A stretch of DNA of 64,000 nucleotides, taken from Patellaria atrata CBS 101060 (taxonomy: Eukaryota > Ascomycota > Dothideomycetes > Patellariales > Patellariaceae). Shown piece by piece: positions 1-10,596 of this stretch. The DNA lies in assembly GCA_010093705.1 (NCBI GenBank), contig MU006098.1, positions 45,981 to 109,980 of the forward strand, read 5' to 3'. The position numbers and the translations under genes are program-made. A model generated the notes under the pieces. The model was given only the letters and a program-made list of their open reading frames with translations. It did no database searches and was not told where the DNA came from. Each line of letters begins with the position of its first letter. Position 1 is the stretch's first letter.

Positions 1-2490
1 GCTACGTGCTTAATACTAGTAGATCGCGCGACTATAACTTCTTCTTTCCTTAACTTAATCTCTTTACACTGTAGTTAGGTTATACTAGTTACAATTCAAT
101 TCGATTCTCTATAACCGCTACGCCGTCACATTAATTATCTTTTTTAGTCCCTAATATTTTAATACTTTATATCTAATCTTATTATAGTTAAAGTAATTAT
201 CTATAAACTTTTAAATAATTATAATCTACTTTATTATTTATAATATTATAAGTAAAATAGTTTCTCTACTTTCTAATTAATATAAAATTCTATTTATTAT
301 TATTAAGGTAAAAGTTATTTTAATTAGTTTATCACGTTTTTAATTCTCTTTATAGATCTTATTAGCTTTACTTAATCTTTTTAACTTTTATATCTATATT
401 ATAACTTTATTATAATATTTCTAGAAGCTAATTTTATTATTATTTATAGTTTCCACTATTATTAACCTTAAATTATTATAAAATCTATTATAAAGTTTCT
501 CTTTCTATTAATCGCGTAATAATTTAACTTTATTAGCTAGCTAAATAAATATAGACTAGAACTTTAAAAAGTTTATTAAATAATTTTATTTTAACTTTTT
601 TAATTTATCTTTAACTTTTAGTTATTTATTTAAATCTTTATAAATCTAGTCTAAAAATCTTATTAATTTTATTAAGATTATATCGTTCTTCTTTAATTTT
701 AAGAAAAAGTATATATATTTAATTACTTTACTATTAATTTATATTTTAATATAAGTAATCTTTATTTTTTTATCTTAAAATTAATTACTATTAATATAAA
801 ATTTATTATTTATTTTACTCTTTTATTTCTTATAAATTAGCTTCTTATTATTAGTTAATTTTAATAGATTAGAGAACTTTTTTATTTTATTATTATCTTT
901 ACTTTTAAAGTTTTTAGTTAAGTCGATTATTTTAACTTAATTATTATAATTATATAATACTAATAATTCTTTATTATTAAATTTATTATTAAATTAAATA
1001 TTTTTTTAATCTAGTTTAAATTATTTAGTTTATTTCTTTAAATTATCGATCTTATTTTAAAGATATTTTATAGCTTCTTTATTCACTTAATATATTTATA
1101 GCTTTAACTATAAATTAGGCGTTATTTTATTAATAAGATTTATTATCTTTCTAAATTATATCTTTTAAACTATAAGTTTCACTTTTATATAAAGATATTT
1201 TATTATAAATTAATCTAGATTTTTAACTATCTATTTCTTTATTTTATCGATTATATTAACGTTTTAATTATCTATAATAATAGTATATTTAAGAGACTTC
1301 TCTTCTTTTATTATTTCGGGAATTTCTTTTAATAGATTCTATAAATCTATTTTTAAGATATTATTAATAATTTATTAATCGATTATTTCTAATATTAATT
1401 TATATTAATATATTTTTTCTTTTTCTTTTAATTTAATATTACTCTTTACTTCTAAATTTATAATTAACTTATTATCTATCTATTTTATTAAAATTATTAA
1501 AGATTTAACTATTTTATTTAATTTATTATAATATTTACTTTTTTAAATAATTTATATTTATTAGTCTTAATCTCTTTTAAGTACTAAATTATTATTATTA
1601 TCGATATTAATACTTTTAAATATTAAATATTTTATTATTAATAAAGCTTAATTACTTATAAATTTCTAATTAATTTAATAATTATTTATTAGTTAGACTA
1701 ATATTATACTTTAATTAAAATATTATATTATCTTTTTAAAAGCTATTAAAGATAAACTTAATCTAATATAATAATATAATATAGTTATAATAATTATATT
1801 TTAATTATCTCTATTATTAACTATTAAATATAGAGATTAAATTAAGAAATAATAATATTATAAACTAAATATTTATATATAATAGTTTTATTTTATTAAA
1901 TTTTAGTTTAACTATCTTTTATTTAATTAATTAATATTTAAAAATCTTTTCTATATTTAATTTAGTAAAGATTTCTTATAAATAAACTAAATACTTAATA
2001 TAGAAAATATAAGATTAATATTATAATATATTATTATAAATATTATATTTAAAATTATTATATATTTTTTTATTATATAATAATTATAATATAATAATTA
2101 TAATATTTTAATAAAAATTTATATTTATTAAATTAAAATAAAATATATTTAATTTTTTTATTTATTATAATTAATTATTAAAATAAATTTAATAAAATAA
2201 TTAAATATTTATAATAATAATTTTTTAAATTAATAATATAATTTTTTAATTTTTTAATAATATTTATAATAAAATAAAATATATTATATAAAAATAATAT
2301 TATAAATAAATTTAAATTTAAATTTATAATATTTAAATTTATAAATAAAATTAATAATAAAAATAATTATTAAAAATATAAATATATATAATAAAAAGTA
2401 TTTTTAAATATTTCTTTTTTTATAATCTATTTTATAATAATTCTTTAATTAATTTAATTATTTAGTTATTTCCTATAACTAAATAACTAA
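1..2490. repeat. AT-rich RIP-like degenerate repeat block
   Basis: The first 2.5 kb are almost entirely A and T with abundant TpA steps, no usable reading frame and very few CpG or CpA steps. Composition returns to normal abruptly at about 2490. This is the pattern left by repeat-induced point mutation of an old transposable element in ascomycetes. I cannot name the parent element. The block runs off the left edge of the window. Confidence 0.8.
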
Positions 2491-2499
2491 AACGTTCGA

Positions 2500-2825
2500 A
2501 CGTCCAAGTCACGTGATTCCGGTTGCTCACGCTACCCGTATTTTCTCCGAGTGGTCCTTCTCTCTTCCCCTCACTCGTCAACTGCGTGTCCTTACAACTT
2601 GTGGCAGTAACATTGTCTCTACTGTGAAGCCCTTGAGAGAGTTAAGGGGAAGCAAGTTGTATCGTCAACTTGAAGTGCAACCTTTACACGTTCTATCACG
2701 AAGCGGAAACCCAACCCTTCCTAGAAGGAGGTCTCTCGTCTGTGAGAAACCTTGCGGGTGTTTATACCTATCTGGTTCCGGCTTAGAGAAGTATAAACTC
2801 CCTTCGTTAACACCACGAGTTTAAA
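2500..2825. repeat. LTR-like dispersed repeat, copy 1 (fossil)
   Basis: This segment shares a diverged repeat with the region near 8990-9155. Common blocks include an inverted motif around 2651-2678 (agcaagttgtatcgtcaact) and a right-hand end that, read on the minus strand, begins TGTTA and continues into GGGAGT and TATACTT. A TGTTA terminus and the length of a few hundred bases suggest a worn solo LTR of copia type. It lies against the RIP-mutated block. It has no open frame worth calling. Identification is tentative. Confidence 0.4.
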
Positions 2826-2989
2826 CCGTACACGGGCCGCACAGTCTATCCGGGTGCACGTACCACAAGCACAAGCTACCCGATAACCCGAGATCTTGTC
2901 ACAGAAGTCAATAAGCCAGCCTGTACATTTCTACCATCCCAACTCCTCTATCAGCTCAAACCTCCTCCAACATCCTACAAACCTCCAGA

Positions 2990-3698
2990 ATGCCGCAATC
3001 AACCTCAACTATAACCCCCATAACCTCCTCCTCCCACCTCTCCAAGCTCCTAACCTCAAACACCTATCTAGTCATCGACTTCTACGCCGACTGGTGCGGG
3101 CCTTGCAAGACCATCGCGCCCATCTACAACCAGCTCGCCACCGAACACCACAAGCCCGGCAAGATACTCTTCACGAAAGTTGATGTTGATAGCCAGCAAG
3201 AGATCAGTAGGAAGTATGGGGTCAGCGCGTACGTAACCCATCTTTAACCCGTCCCCGTACTCCCAGGCGCAAAGCAGCAGCTAATAGTAGAGGGTTTCGC
3301 TTTGTAGTATGCCTACATTTCTCATCCTCAAGAACGGCAGTGTCGTAAACACAATCCGCGGCGCCGATCCCTCGTCCCTGCGCTCCGCCGTAGTCCGCGC
3401 TGCCTCGGATGCAGCGCGCGGTCCCGCTTCTTCCTCTTTCAGCTTTTCGTCGTCGAAGGGACACGTCCTGGGGACATCGGCTGCTGACTCGAGACCGGTC
3501 AGCACGTCCGCCTTCACGTTGCCGGCTATACCTGGGCTGTCCGGGCCAGCGTCGCAAGGAGGTGTACTGGGGACTGCTGTGCGCTTTGTTGGACTATATC
3601 TTACGAGTTTGTTCGCTTTGGATGCGTATGCTGCGGCTGAGCAGAGTCAGTTTGCGGTAAAGAAGGGGGGTAGTGTTGGGTTCAGGAGTGTGAGATAG
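2990..3698 (+). CDS. Thioredoxin-domain protein
   Basis: Two exons, 2990-3228 and 3308-3698, separated by a 79-nt intron with a GTACGT donor, a GCTAAT branch site and a TAG acceptor, encode about 209 residues. The active site WCGPC is at residues 35-39 after the typical VIDFYADWCGPCK beta strand. The splice restores YGVSAMPTFLILKNG, which carries the cis-proline (Pro82) loop found in every thioredoxin. After the domain of about 105 residues comes a Ser/Ala-rich linker and a hydrophobic stretch (FVGLYLTSLFALDAYAAA) near the C terminus, so the protein is longer than a plain 105-residue thioredoxin. The role is inferred as disulfide reduction of client proteins; the tail might be a membrane or mitochondrial association segment. 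It converges with HUT1 200 bp downstream. Confidence 0.88.
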
Positions 3699-3898
3699 GA
3701 GCGGGGCGAGAGTACTCTACGTGTGGGATGAGCTATGATGACCTCAATATAACATTGGAACCAGGCGCTCAAGAAGAATGTTGTATGATTAAAGTGAATG
3801 CATGGACTGTTGGCGTTCAAATTCCTATTTACCACTCAACTATGAGTCTTGTTCAAATTCCTGAAATATCGGTCTATATGCATGAAAATCTATTGGTA

Positions 3899-5258
3899 TC
3901 ATGATAGTTTCTTGCTCCCCGTAGCTCCATTTGCTCTCAAAGCTGCTTCTCTCTTCGCCTTCTCCTTTGCCATCTTTTCTCGCCTCTGGATGACTCCCTC
4001 TGCGCCAATACCACCAAACACCAAGCCGACACCCAACCACTGCATTCCTGAAATATGGTGCCCGAACCACAACACAGATAGCACCATAGTAAGCATCTTG
4101 CGTGTTACGGTAACAGTGACCAGCATAAGGGAGGAAAAATGCTCTAAAGCGTAAACTATGAAGTGTCAGTATTAAGAATATTAGGAGTAACAGTCCCATA
4201 GTAAGACTTACAAATAAACACCTGCCCGACAGCTCCACAAGCTGCGAAACCGAGGACATCCCACCCAACCTTAGGGTACGTCGTCACAAAGTCCAGCGCT
4301 TGTTGCAACTCGCCCCCTTTAGTCACCATGCCTAAGTAATTCCCTAATCCGGTACCCGAGATATACGGACTGAGAAGCAGATAACTCGTCGTAAGCAATG
4401 TGCTCATGATATTCTGGGCGCACATCATCTGTGGTCCCGTGTATGGCCTGTAAGCGCCAAAAATGTAATCCTGGGTCGAGTTGGTCAAGCCGTCGAATAG
4501 GAGATTGATACCGAGGAGTAACAGACCCCAGGCACTGCTCTGCTCGGCGCCCTTCTTGGACTTCTTTGACGATGAAGGATGATGTAGGGTGAAGACTGCA
4601 ACGCCTAGGGTTACCAGCATCACAACGCCGTACTTGTACAGAGGGTACCTCTTGCGGAAAATGGTGATGTGAAGTGCCATAACCGGTAACAATTTACAGC
4701 TCTTCGCGAGGATGAATGTGATGTAGTCTATATGACTTAAACTAGCATAGCCGAAGGGGCTGGCTAAGCTACTCGTAACGGCGACAAGAGTGAGGGGAAT
4801 TAGGATGGCACGGGTAGGGAAGATTGCGGGAGTTCGGCGGCCTTTGGGTGTCGAGCTACGAAGATAGATATATCCGGAAATAGCGGCGAAAGCGGACTGA
4901 ATGGTATTCAGGAACACGGGATATGTGAATTTCTGAGGTTTGGAGGATGGGCCGTAGGATGTTGTCGTTATACGTTCTTGGAGGACTGCCCACGTAAGAC
5001 TAGGATGGCAAAATCAGCTACAGCGATACATAATGATATTAAAACTATATTCAATCGGTCAATTACATACAAAGAAGCGTAAATTCCTCCCACGCATATT
5101 AGGAGTTGTAGTAGCCCTGCTTGTTTCGTGGAAGAATATGCGGTTGCTACACTAGAACCTAATCCCACATTCCGACTATTAGCAGTTCTGTCTCCATTGG
5201 AAGTCTTGAAGGTCTCTGAAGGCTCGCGCTGCATTGCTGGACTTTTAACCCGTGCCAT
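3899..5258 (-). CDS. HUT1: UDP-galactose/nucleotide-sugar transporter HUT1
   Basis: Three exons (5258-5071, 4999-4212, 4155-3899) with introns of 71 and 56 nt encode 410 residues, the usual length for HUT1. Splicing restores the family signature CVGGIYASFLTWAVLQERI, then TTTSYGPSSKPQKFTYPVFLN. Multiple hydrophobic helices follow, with KSCKLLPVM and GLTNSTQDYIF motifs, and a charged Lys-rich C terminus ending GATGSKKLS that resembles an ER-retrieval type tail. HUT1 proteins (SLC35B family) sit in the ER/Golgi membrane and move UDP-sugars, or nucleotides, into the lumen for glycosylation and folding. The start was chosen at the only upstream Met in frame. The last intron falls inside GQVFIFYALEHFSSLMLVTV, a conserved helix. 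Identification is from family memory and fits all through. Confidence 0.92.
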
Positions 5259-5643
5259 TCCAAAAGGTAAAGTATGAATTCAATCAACTAGATGCATGAG
5301 TATCCGAAGTAATCCGCAAAAAAAAAGAATACAGGAAGGAGAATCCTTATGTAGGAGAGATTTAGTCCAGATATGAAAGGACTTATAGAATTGCCACGCG
5401 GTTTGTTTAACAAAAGGATTTTGAATTTAACATTTTGAGATCTGGCATCATCAATAAAGGAACGGGATGACGGAGTTAAAGGTGAAGAGCATCAGACAGG
5501 GGTAAGGCAAGCCGCTAGAGCTAATGAGGTAGTTCCCGTCTAATAAAAGCCACGATGCCGCATAACAAACTCGATTGATAGAACACATTTTTCTACGCAG
5601 CACAAAGATCCCCTAAGTCGGAAAATGGACGTGATGAGATCTA
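5259..5643. other. Intergenic region, HUT1 promoter side
   Basis: This 385-bp spacer holds the 5' leader of HUT1 and the 3' end of the oxidoreductase gene, both on the minus strand. I see no gene, repeat or clear promoter element beyond A-rich tracts. Confidence 0.5.
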
Positions 5644-6830
5644 CTACTTGACATATTTAGCTTCCTGATCCTGCTCCTTGGTTCTTTCACGTTCATACAA
5701 CTCTTCCACCATCTTATGCCGGAGTACTGCATGATCCCATTCCCGGTATTCCCCCTGACGCTTGTCGGCAAAGGCCTCATAGATTCTAGCAACATTTCGC
5801 GAAAACAGCGGAAGTGTATCAAACACGTCTGTATCGATAACAATGTCCTCTACCCTGCCACTACCATGATCATGCACTGCAATCGACAAAGACTCATCTC
5901 CGATGTGGAGGTAAGAATTGGGACCGGAGACCTTGATTTCCCCTTTCTCACCATAAATTGTCCAATTCAAACCTTCTTTCCCGTCGAAGCCAGCACCGCC
6001 GTGAAGGTGGTAGGAGAGTAGAGTTCCTGCTTTGGTATGGCCTTGAATCAAGACCTGGTCGTGTGCAGTACGCTGAGTCGTTCCGACGACTTGACCAGAA
6101 TGATCCAGCAGCTGTATTTCGGGGCGCTTGACTTCGATGATAGAGTTAAAAGACTCCAACTCATCCAGGACACAAAGAATTGCCTCTAGCGCTAGAATAC
6201 GAAGTAATCAGTTAGTGTCTGAGGATTAAGCTTTTAAGGAGGTATATACTAACAATGCATTGAATAGATAGTCACCATATTGGCTCCGATTTCGATATCG
6301 TTACAGTAGGCTAGGTATTCAGCTTCTGTGAGACCAAAGAACCCGGGATTCCCAGAGAAGGTACTACTTAGTACTTTCCCTATCTGACCATCGCCTATAA
6401 CCTTCTTAATCTTCCTCAAGTATGGTGCCTGGATCGACTGGAGTCCAACCATTGTGCGAAGGTTTTTGTCTTTCCGGAGATCTTCTAGCGCTTCCGCTTC
6501 CTTTAGACTTTTCGCAAGGGGCCATTCGCAGTAGACATCCTTCCCAGCTTTGAGAGCAGGGAGTATCGTCTCGTAGTGTTTATCCACCCTTACAGCGCAG
6601 ACAATCAGATCTACATCTTGATCCCCAGCTAGTTCAGCAGGTTCACCATATGCTTTGGTCGAAGAAGGGAGCTCATGAGCTCTGATAGCAGCTTGAGCTT
6701 TCTCTAAGGTGGAATTGCAAAGAGCTACGATTTCGTACTTTGAGCTGGATTTGAGATACGGCAAGTGGGCCCACGTAGACCAGCTTTGAGATGAAGAGAG
6801 TCCAATGAATCCGATACGGATAGGAGACAT
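5644..6830 (-). CDS. Gfo/Idh/MocA-family oxidoreductase (GAL80-like)
   Basis: Two exons (6830-6254 and 6191-5644) with a 62-nt intron (GTTAGT donor, CACTAAC branch, TAG acceptor) give 374 residues. The N-terminal Rossmann domain starts IRIGFIGLSSSQSWSTWAHLPYL, and the family lysine lies in VYCEWPLAKS, where most members have EKP. The C-terminal alpha/beta domain includes GLNWTIYGEKGEIKVSG. Such proteins bind NAD(P) and oxidise sugars or related metabolites; the fungal branch with SQSWSTWAHLPYL resembles the GAL80 regulator more than the enzymes. Whether this is an enzyme or a regulator cannot be told from sequence. No pathway partners adjoin it. Confidence 0.85.
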
Positions 6831-7457
6831 GCCGACGAGATATATAGACTAAAACTGATAACAAAAATTTAGAATCTTAAGGATCGAGTTTAGGAAAAAA
6901 TTACTTGGATATTGAAAGGAAACTGGTATGTATATTCAGTGAATAAAATCATTTTTATATTACGTGTGTCGCAACACTTTTCGCTTTCCCAGAGTGGGAT
7001 TAATAATTCCGCTGCGGAACTCCACGTCTACGTCGTGGGGCTACTACTTGTTCAGTTCACATTGGATCATCATAGAACCACTTCAGTGTGAGGAACTCCG
7101 ATAGAAATTTGTTCGATTTGACATCAAAGCAGTGCTTTCGGGGCGTTTTGTAATGTTGCAAGCCATCGAGATGTTGTGTTTCATCAGCTTAAGGCCTACT
7201 ATGGGAAATCAGCAAGTATATGCATCAAAAAGATCTCCCCTAAGTGACTTCTGTCATAGTCTCAAACCTAATTGTTGCCTAAAATAAATGTGGTCGCTGT
7301 CATTGCAGGATGTTGGAAGTAGAGGTTATGAAGGTTGTGGAGAAGAACAAAAAGGCCTTTTGAGAGTCCATAGGAAGCAATTACCGATAAATTTATAAAG
7401 TAACCATTCAAAAAGAAAATACAACCAAAATGGTATGCAAAATTTGCAAAATTTAAT
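6831..7457. other. Intergenic region
   Basis: These 627 bp upstream of the oxidoreductase gene hold its promoter and leader. I see no coding potential and no repeat. Confidence 0.5.
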
Positions 7458-7549
7458 CGACATGACCAGGATTTGAACCTGGGCCTCCGAAGAGATGTGA
7501 TAACCTAGACATTCTAGTCACACGCATTAGACCACTCTGCCATCATGCC
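7458..7549 (-). tRNA. tRNA-Ser (anticodon AGA), with intron
   Basis: Read on the minus strand, the acceptor stem GGCATGA pairs with TCATGTC and leaves a G discriminator, which is the serine identity base. A 3-bp D stem (GCA/TGC), an anticodon stem TGTGA/TCACA, a long variable arm (CTC TTCG GAG) and a perfect T arm (CCAGG TTCAAAT CCTGG) follow. The anticodon loop is 17 nt rather than 7, so an intron of about 10 nt lies directly after the base 3' of the anticodon (anticodon at 7513-7515). The folding was done by eye. Confidence 0.93.
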
Positions 7550-7789
7550 TTAATGTGAATTGTTTCTCGGCCAAAAGTATATAACTAGTAATTTACCTGC
7601 CAAAAGCACTACTAGTATGAAACTAAGCTCTTTTTAGTTAAGCGAGCAATTACTCGAGCTCTCATTGGTTGAAAGATTCATCCTTGAGAGAGCATAATTC
7701 TTCTCGCATCTACGGAGTACTAACACCTCAATTGAGATACAAATATATGAAGCATGTATTTTTATTTTTGAGACCAATTGCTCTATTCA

Positions 7790-8322
7790 TTAAACTTTCC
7801 CGTCCATTAAATCACCATATTCCTCTCCAGCTTGAACCCAACCAGTGATTCCTCCAGTAAGTGCAAGACTAGAAATGCCATCCACACCAGAATCCTCGAC
7901 CAAATCTGCGAACCACACTGCTGCACGAGATCCGCGACCTCTGGAAGAGCCTCCGTTGCATTAGTGAACTCAAAAATACTATTAGGTCTAATAACATACC
8001 GCAATACCATATCACAGTATCAATCTTAGCCTTCGTACATAGATTTAACAGAGTTGAGAGACTCGAATAGAGAGTCTGAGCGGGAAGATTGATAGATCCT
8101 TTGATTGTGGGACCCTTGATACATTACTTTACAGAGCTCTAGGTGGGTTTTAAGGGAAAGTAGTACTTCGTGGTCATTTCTGCGCAAATCAATGAGTATG
8201 AAGTCAATCCCAGCCTTTTGACCGTTGCGTATACGTTCTAAGAGCTCTTCCCGTGATATCTGAGACGGCGACTCGTGCCGCGGTTTTGGGTATGCATCAT
8301 ACCAGGCAGATGGACTAGTCAT
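7790..8322 (-). CDS. Rhodanese-type arsenate reductase (Arc2-like)
   Basis: Three exons (8322-8167, 8114-8000, 7950-7790) with very short introns of 52 and 49 nt give 143 residues. The spliced product is a single rhodanese/Cdc25-like domain: WYDAYP at the start, FILIDLRRNDHEGPTIKGSI (substrate-side loop), then the catalytic signature IWYCGSSRGRGSR with Cys and Arg in the C-X5-R arrangement, and LALTGGITGWVQAGEEYGD near the end. This is the layout of the fungal Arc2/Acr2 arsenate reductases, which reduce As(V) to As(III) using glutathione or glutaredoxin. The neighbouring bZIP gene and arsenite methyltransferase fit that role. A plain rhodanese or Cdc25-like phosphatase remains the alternative. 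Confidence 0.85.
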
Positions 8323-8684
8323 TTGGTCTAAAACCTGTGATACTCCTCTAAAATCCTGTTAAAAGGCTCAGGGGCCGAAATTTAGTCACAACTTTGAGTC
8401 TTAGATCCTAATAACCGCGAGAAAAGTAGATGTACAAGATAAGAAGTAATATGGCTACTAATATATACTCGTCCGTTAAATAGATATAGTACTATACTTC
8501 CAGGTTTGTCACTGCCCCGCATTGATTGGTTCAAAGCTGATGGCCTATTTTGTTTAAACCCTAGTACCAAAGAACCTTTTTAGGATTGACCAAGATGTTA
8601 CAGCCACAGATCGTAGGAAGCATGTAGTTGGCAAGTGGGGGAGAGAGAAGGACCACACGGCACATTTACGGGGAAAAGTAACAG

Positions 8685-9155
8685 TGTCAGGGTCACGTGA
8701 TGTGGACGCAGTGGACGCAGTGGACGCAGTGGACGCAGTGGACGCAGAGGAAGACGTTACGTCCAGAACGTCCACCACGTCCAAAAGTGTGAAGTGACTA
8801 AATTGACTATGGAGGATAGGAATATTTAAGGACGGTCTTTCCCTCATGTATTTAGATTCTTCGTAGTTATTCTTACCATCAATCTTACCTATAGATTTGG
8901 ATGTTACGGTTTTGAACTTGACTTCGCTTATCACGCTGTTTCCATACAGTACGTCTTGTCTCATTGTGAGCATAACCTGAAGTCAAGGAGTCAGCAAGTT
9001 GTATCGTCAACTTGAAGTGCCTTTGTTATACGTATCCTATCACTTTGCCAAACCTACCCTAGTGGTTGACCACGTTAAGTGAGAAGCAAGGCGCGTTTCT
9101 AGACTTACCCTGTTCTGTCTCGATAAGTATAGACTCCCGTTGTAACACAAGATCA
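8685..9155. repeat. LTR-like dispersed repeat, copy 2 (fossil)
   Basis: This is related to the repeat at 2500-2825. The clearest shared block is near 8993-9020, and both copies end with a tract that on the minus strand reads TGTTA followed by GGGAGT and TATACTT. Both also have a GTCACGTGAT block toward the other side. A worn solo LTR is the best guess. The ends are uncertain, and no target-site duplication was evident. Confidence 0.38.
8702..8746. repeat. Minisatellite, 9-bp unit x5
   Basis: Five perfect tandem copies of GTGGACGCA are followed by a degenerate sixth. Because the unit is a multiple of three, it keeps an open frame on the minus strand by chance (a Ser-Thr-Ala repeat), but no gene is supported there. 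Confidence 0.95.
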
Positions 9156-9510
9156 ATCGCACAGGAGTCAACAGGAAGTGAAAAAGACAATTCCAGAAAC
9201 ACTGCGTACTCTCACGTTTTTCTTTTCTCTGAATCTGACCTCTAGATGCGAGTGGTTACCTTACTGCAAGTTGCTATCTTTAACAACCAATGAAGAACAC
9301 GGAATCCTGTCATACGAATAGACTCTTATTTTCTATATGGTCTCAAGCTAAGTACGGCGGGCGTCATTCATATGTCTTCGACTATCCTATCACCACCTTA
9401 AGAACAAGTGTACAATACAGTAGTTGAGGAATCCCGTGATAGAGGAAACGGTATGTTAACTGTACAGCAAGGATCGTAACTGAAGATTCTTTTCCCTCTG
9501 GAGCCCCTAA

Positions 9511-10348
9511 TCACTTATTGTTCCGACTGATATGATCTAACAACGGAAACAGAAGTTGGTTATCGACGCGGCACCCTTCACCGGTAGTCATATCTGTCCA
9601 GTGAAAACCTGGGTTCAGCCATTTTCAACAAGCTCTTTTGGAAAGTTTCGTGAATTGAATTGATGGATAAGTATGTATGTCAGACTACATAATGTAGTCG
9701 ATGGGTTTAGAGACGCTGTACCAGCTTCCGATACGGCATTGTGATCAAGTTAGTTTACACTATTGCACAGTGTTCGGCCTTGCTTTGGATCTTCTTTATA
9801 GCAGTCATCATTACGTGATTGGCCGGCTAGATCGTTGTCCGGAATTTCCATCGAAATATTGACTATTGAGTCAAACGATGAAGGTGGTAATACATGGGAC
9901 CTAGACGCTGTAAGGAACACCGATTCGATATTAGGGAATCCAGGCGTTGCGTTGAACATAGAAAAATAAGCTCCGCTCTCCATACCCTTCTTCAGACGGC
10001 ATAGCTAGCGGAATATTCGTTCTCAGCTGTGCTGGTAAGATTTGCTGCACATAGGGCTACATTTTCTGATCGAAGCTCTGCCAGTCGTTTTTTGGCAACA
10101 CTGAGCCGTTCCTCAAGCGTAGTAATGTATTCGCGGCGTCCTTGACGATGTCGACGCTGATTGTTTCGCACTCGCACGAGCGTATGCTGAGGCGTTTTGA
10201 ATGTTGTAGTGCCAGTCATCTTTTTATTCAGTAGGTAATATGTTGCTATTTGTGTAGGTGAGGGGAACATCAGCTTAGAAGCACCAGTTAAAGCATTTTT
10301 TGGAGGTATGATTAAACGAGGGGCTATCGATTTGTCACTGTGATCCAT
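9511..10348 (-). pseudogene. bZIP transcription factor locus, reading frame broken
   Basis: The segment 10348-9992 carries a clear basic region and zipper: VRVRNNQRRHRQGRREYI followed by LEERLSVAKKRLAELRSENVAL. Downstream, in changing frames, are TTLCSLTYILIHQFNSRNF and GEGCRVDNQLLFPLLDHIS, which I recognise as the conserved C-terminal module of a fungal bZIP family. The conserved order is therefore intact over 840 bp. A credible intron runs from GTATGG near 9988 to TTACAG near 9914. However, the exon before it and the stretch between ELVE and WLNPGF each need a one-base frame change that no intron explains. It is either a recent pseudogene or has sequencing errors. Regulators of this type commonly sit beside arsenic-resistance genes. 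It is divergent from the methyltransferase, with 248 bp between. Confidence 0.65.
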
Positions 10349-10596
10349 TTTTCAATTGGTTAAAACAGACTGGGTTATGTTAAGCTATTGGTCTGGGCGA
10401 TACGTCACCACTGCATTAGACATGTAAATAGTTATCAGAAACGATTTTGAAATATACCTTATGCCAATAACCGTAATGAAGTTTGACTGGTCGCCTTTGT
10501 CCTAGTTCTCTATATATTTAGCTTCATACAGCCCTTCTGGCCTCCAGGATAATCTTTTTTGTTCGAAAGCGGAGCTTGCATAGAGCCATCGGACCT
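10349..10596. promoter_or_regulatory. Shared divergent promoter, bZIP locus / arsenite methyltransferase
   Basis: The two genes are transcribed away from each other across 248 bp. The methyltransferase side contains TATATATTTAG near 10511, about 85 bp before its ATG. I did not recognise a defined arsenic-response element. Confidence 0.45.

Larger units (their letters stand above)
8323..9510. other. Intergenic region with minisatellite and LTR-like repeat
   Basis: This 1.2-kb interval between the arsenate reductase and the bZIP locus has no convincing gene. It holds the 9-bp minisatellite at 8702-8746 and the LTR-like segment around 8685-9155, both described separately. The rest (9160-9510) looks like ordinary unique sequence. 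Confidence 0.6.

Noticed and set aside
2513-2824. Open frame of 103 residues on the plus strand
   Set aside because: It lies inside the LTR-like repeat, has no motif and shows no coding bias.
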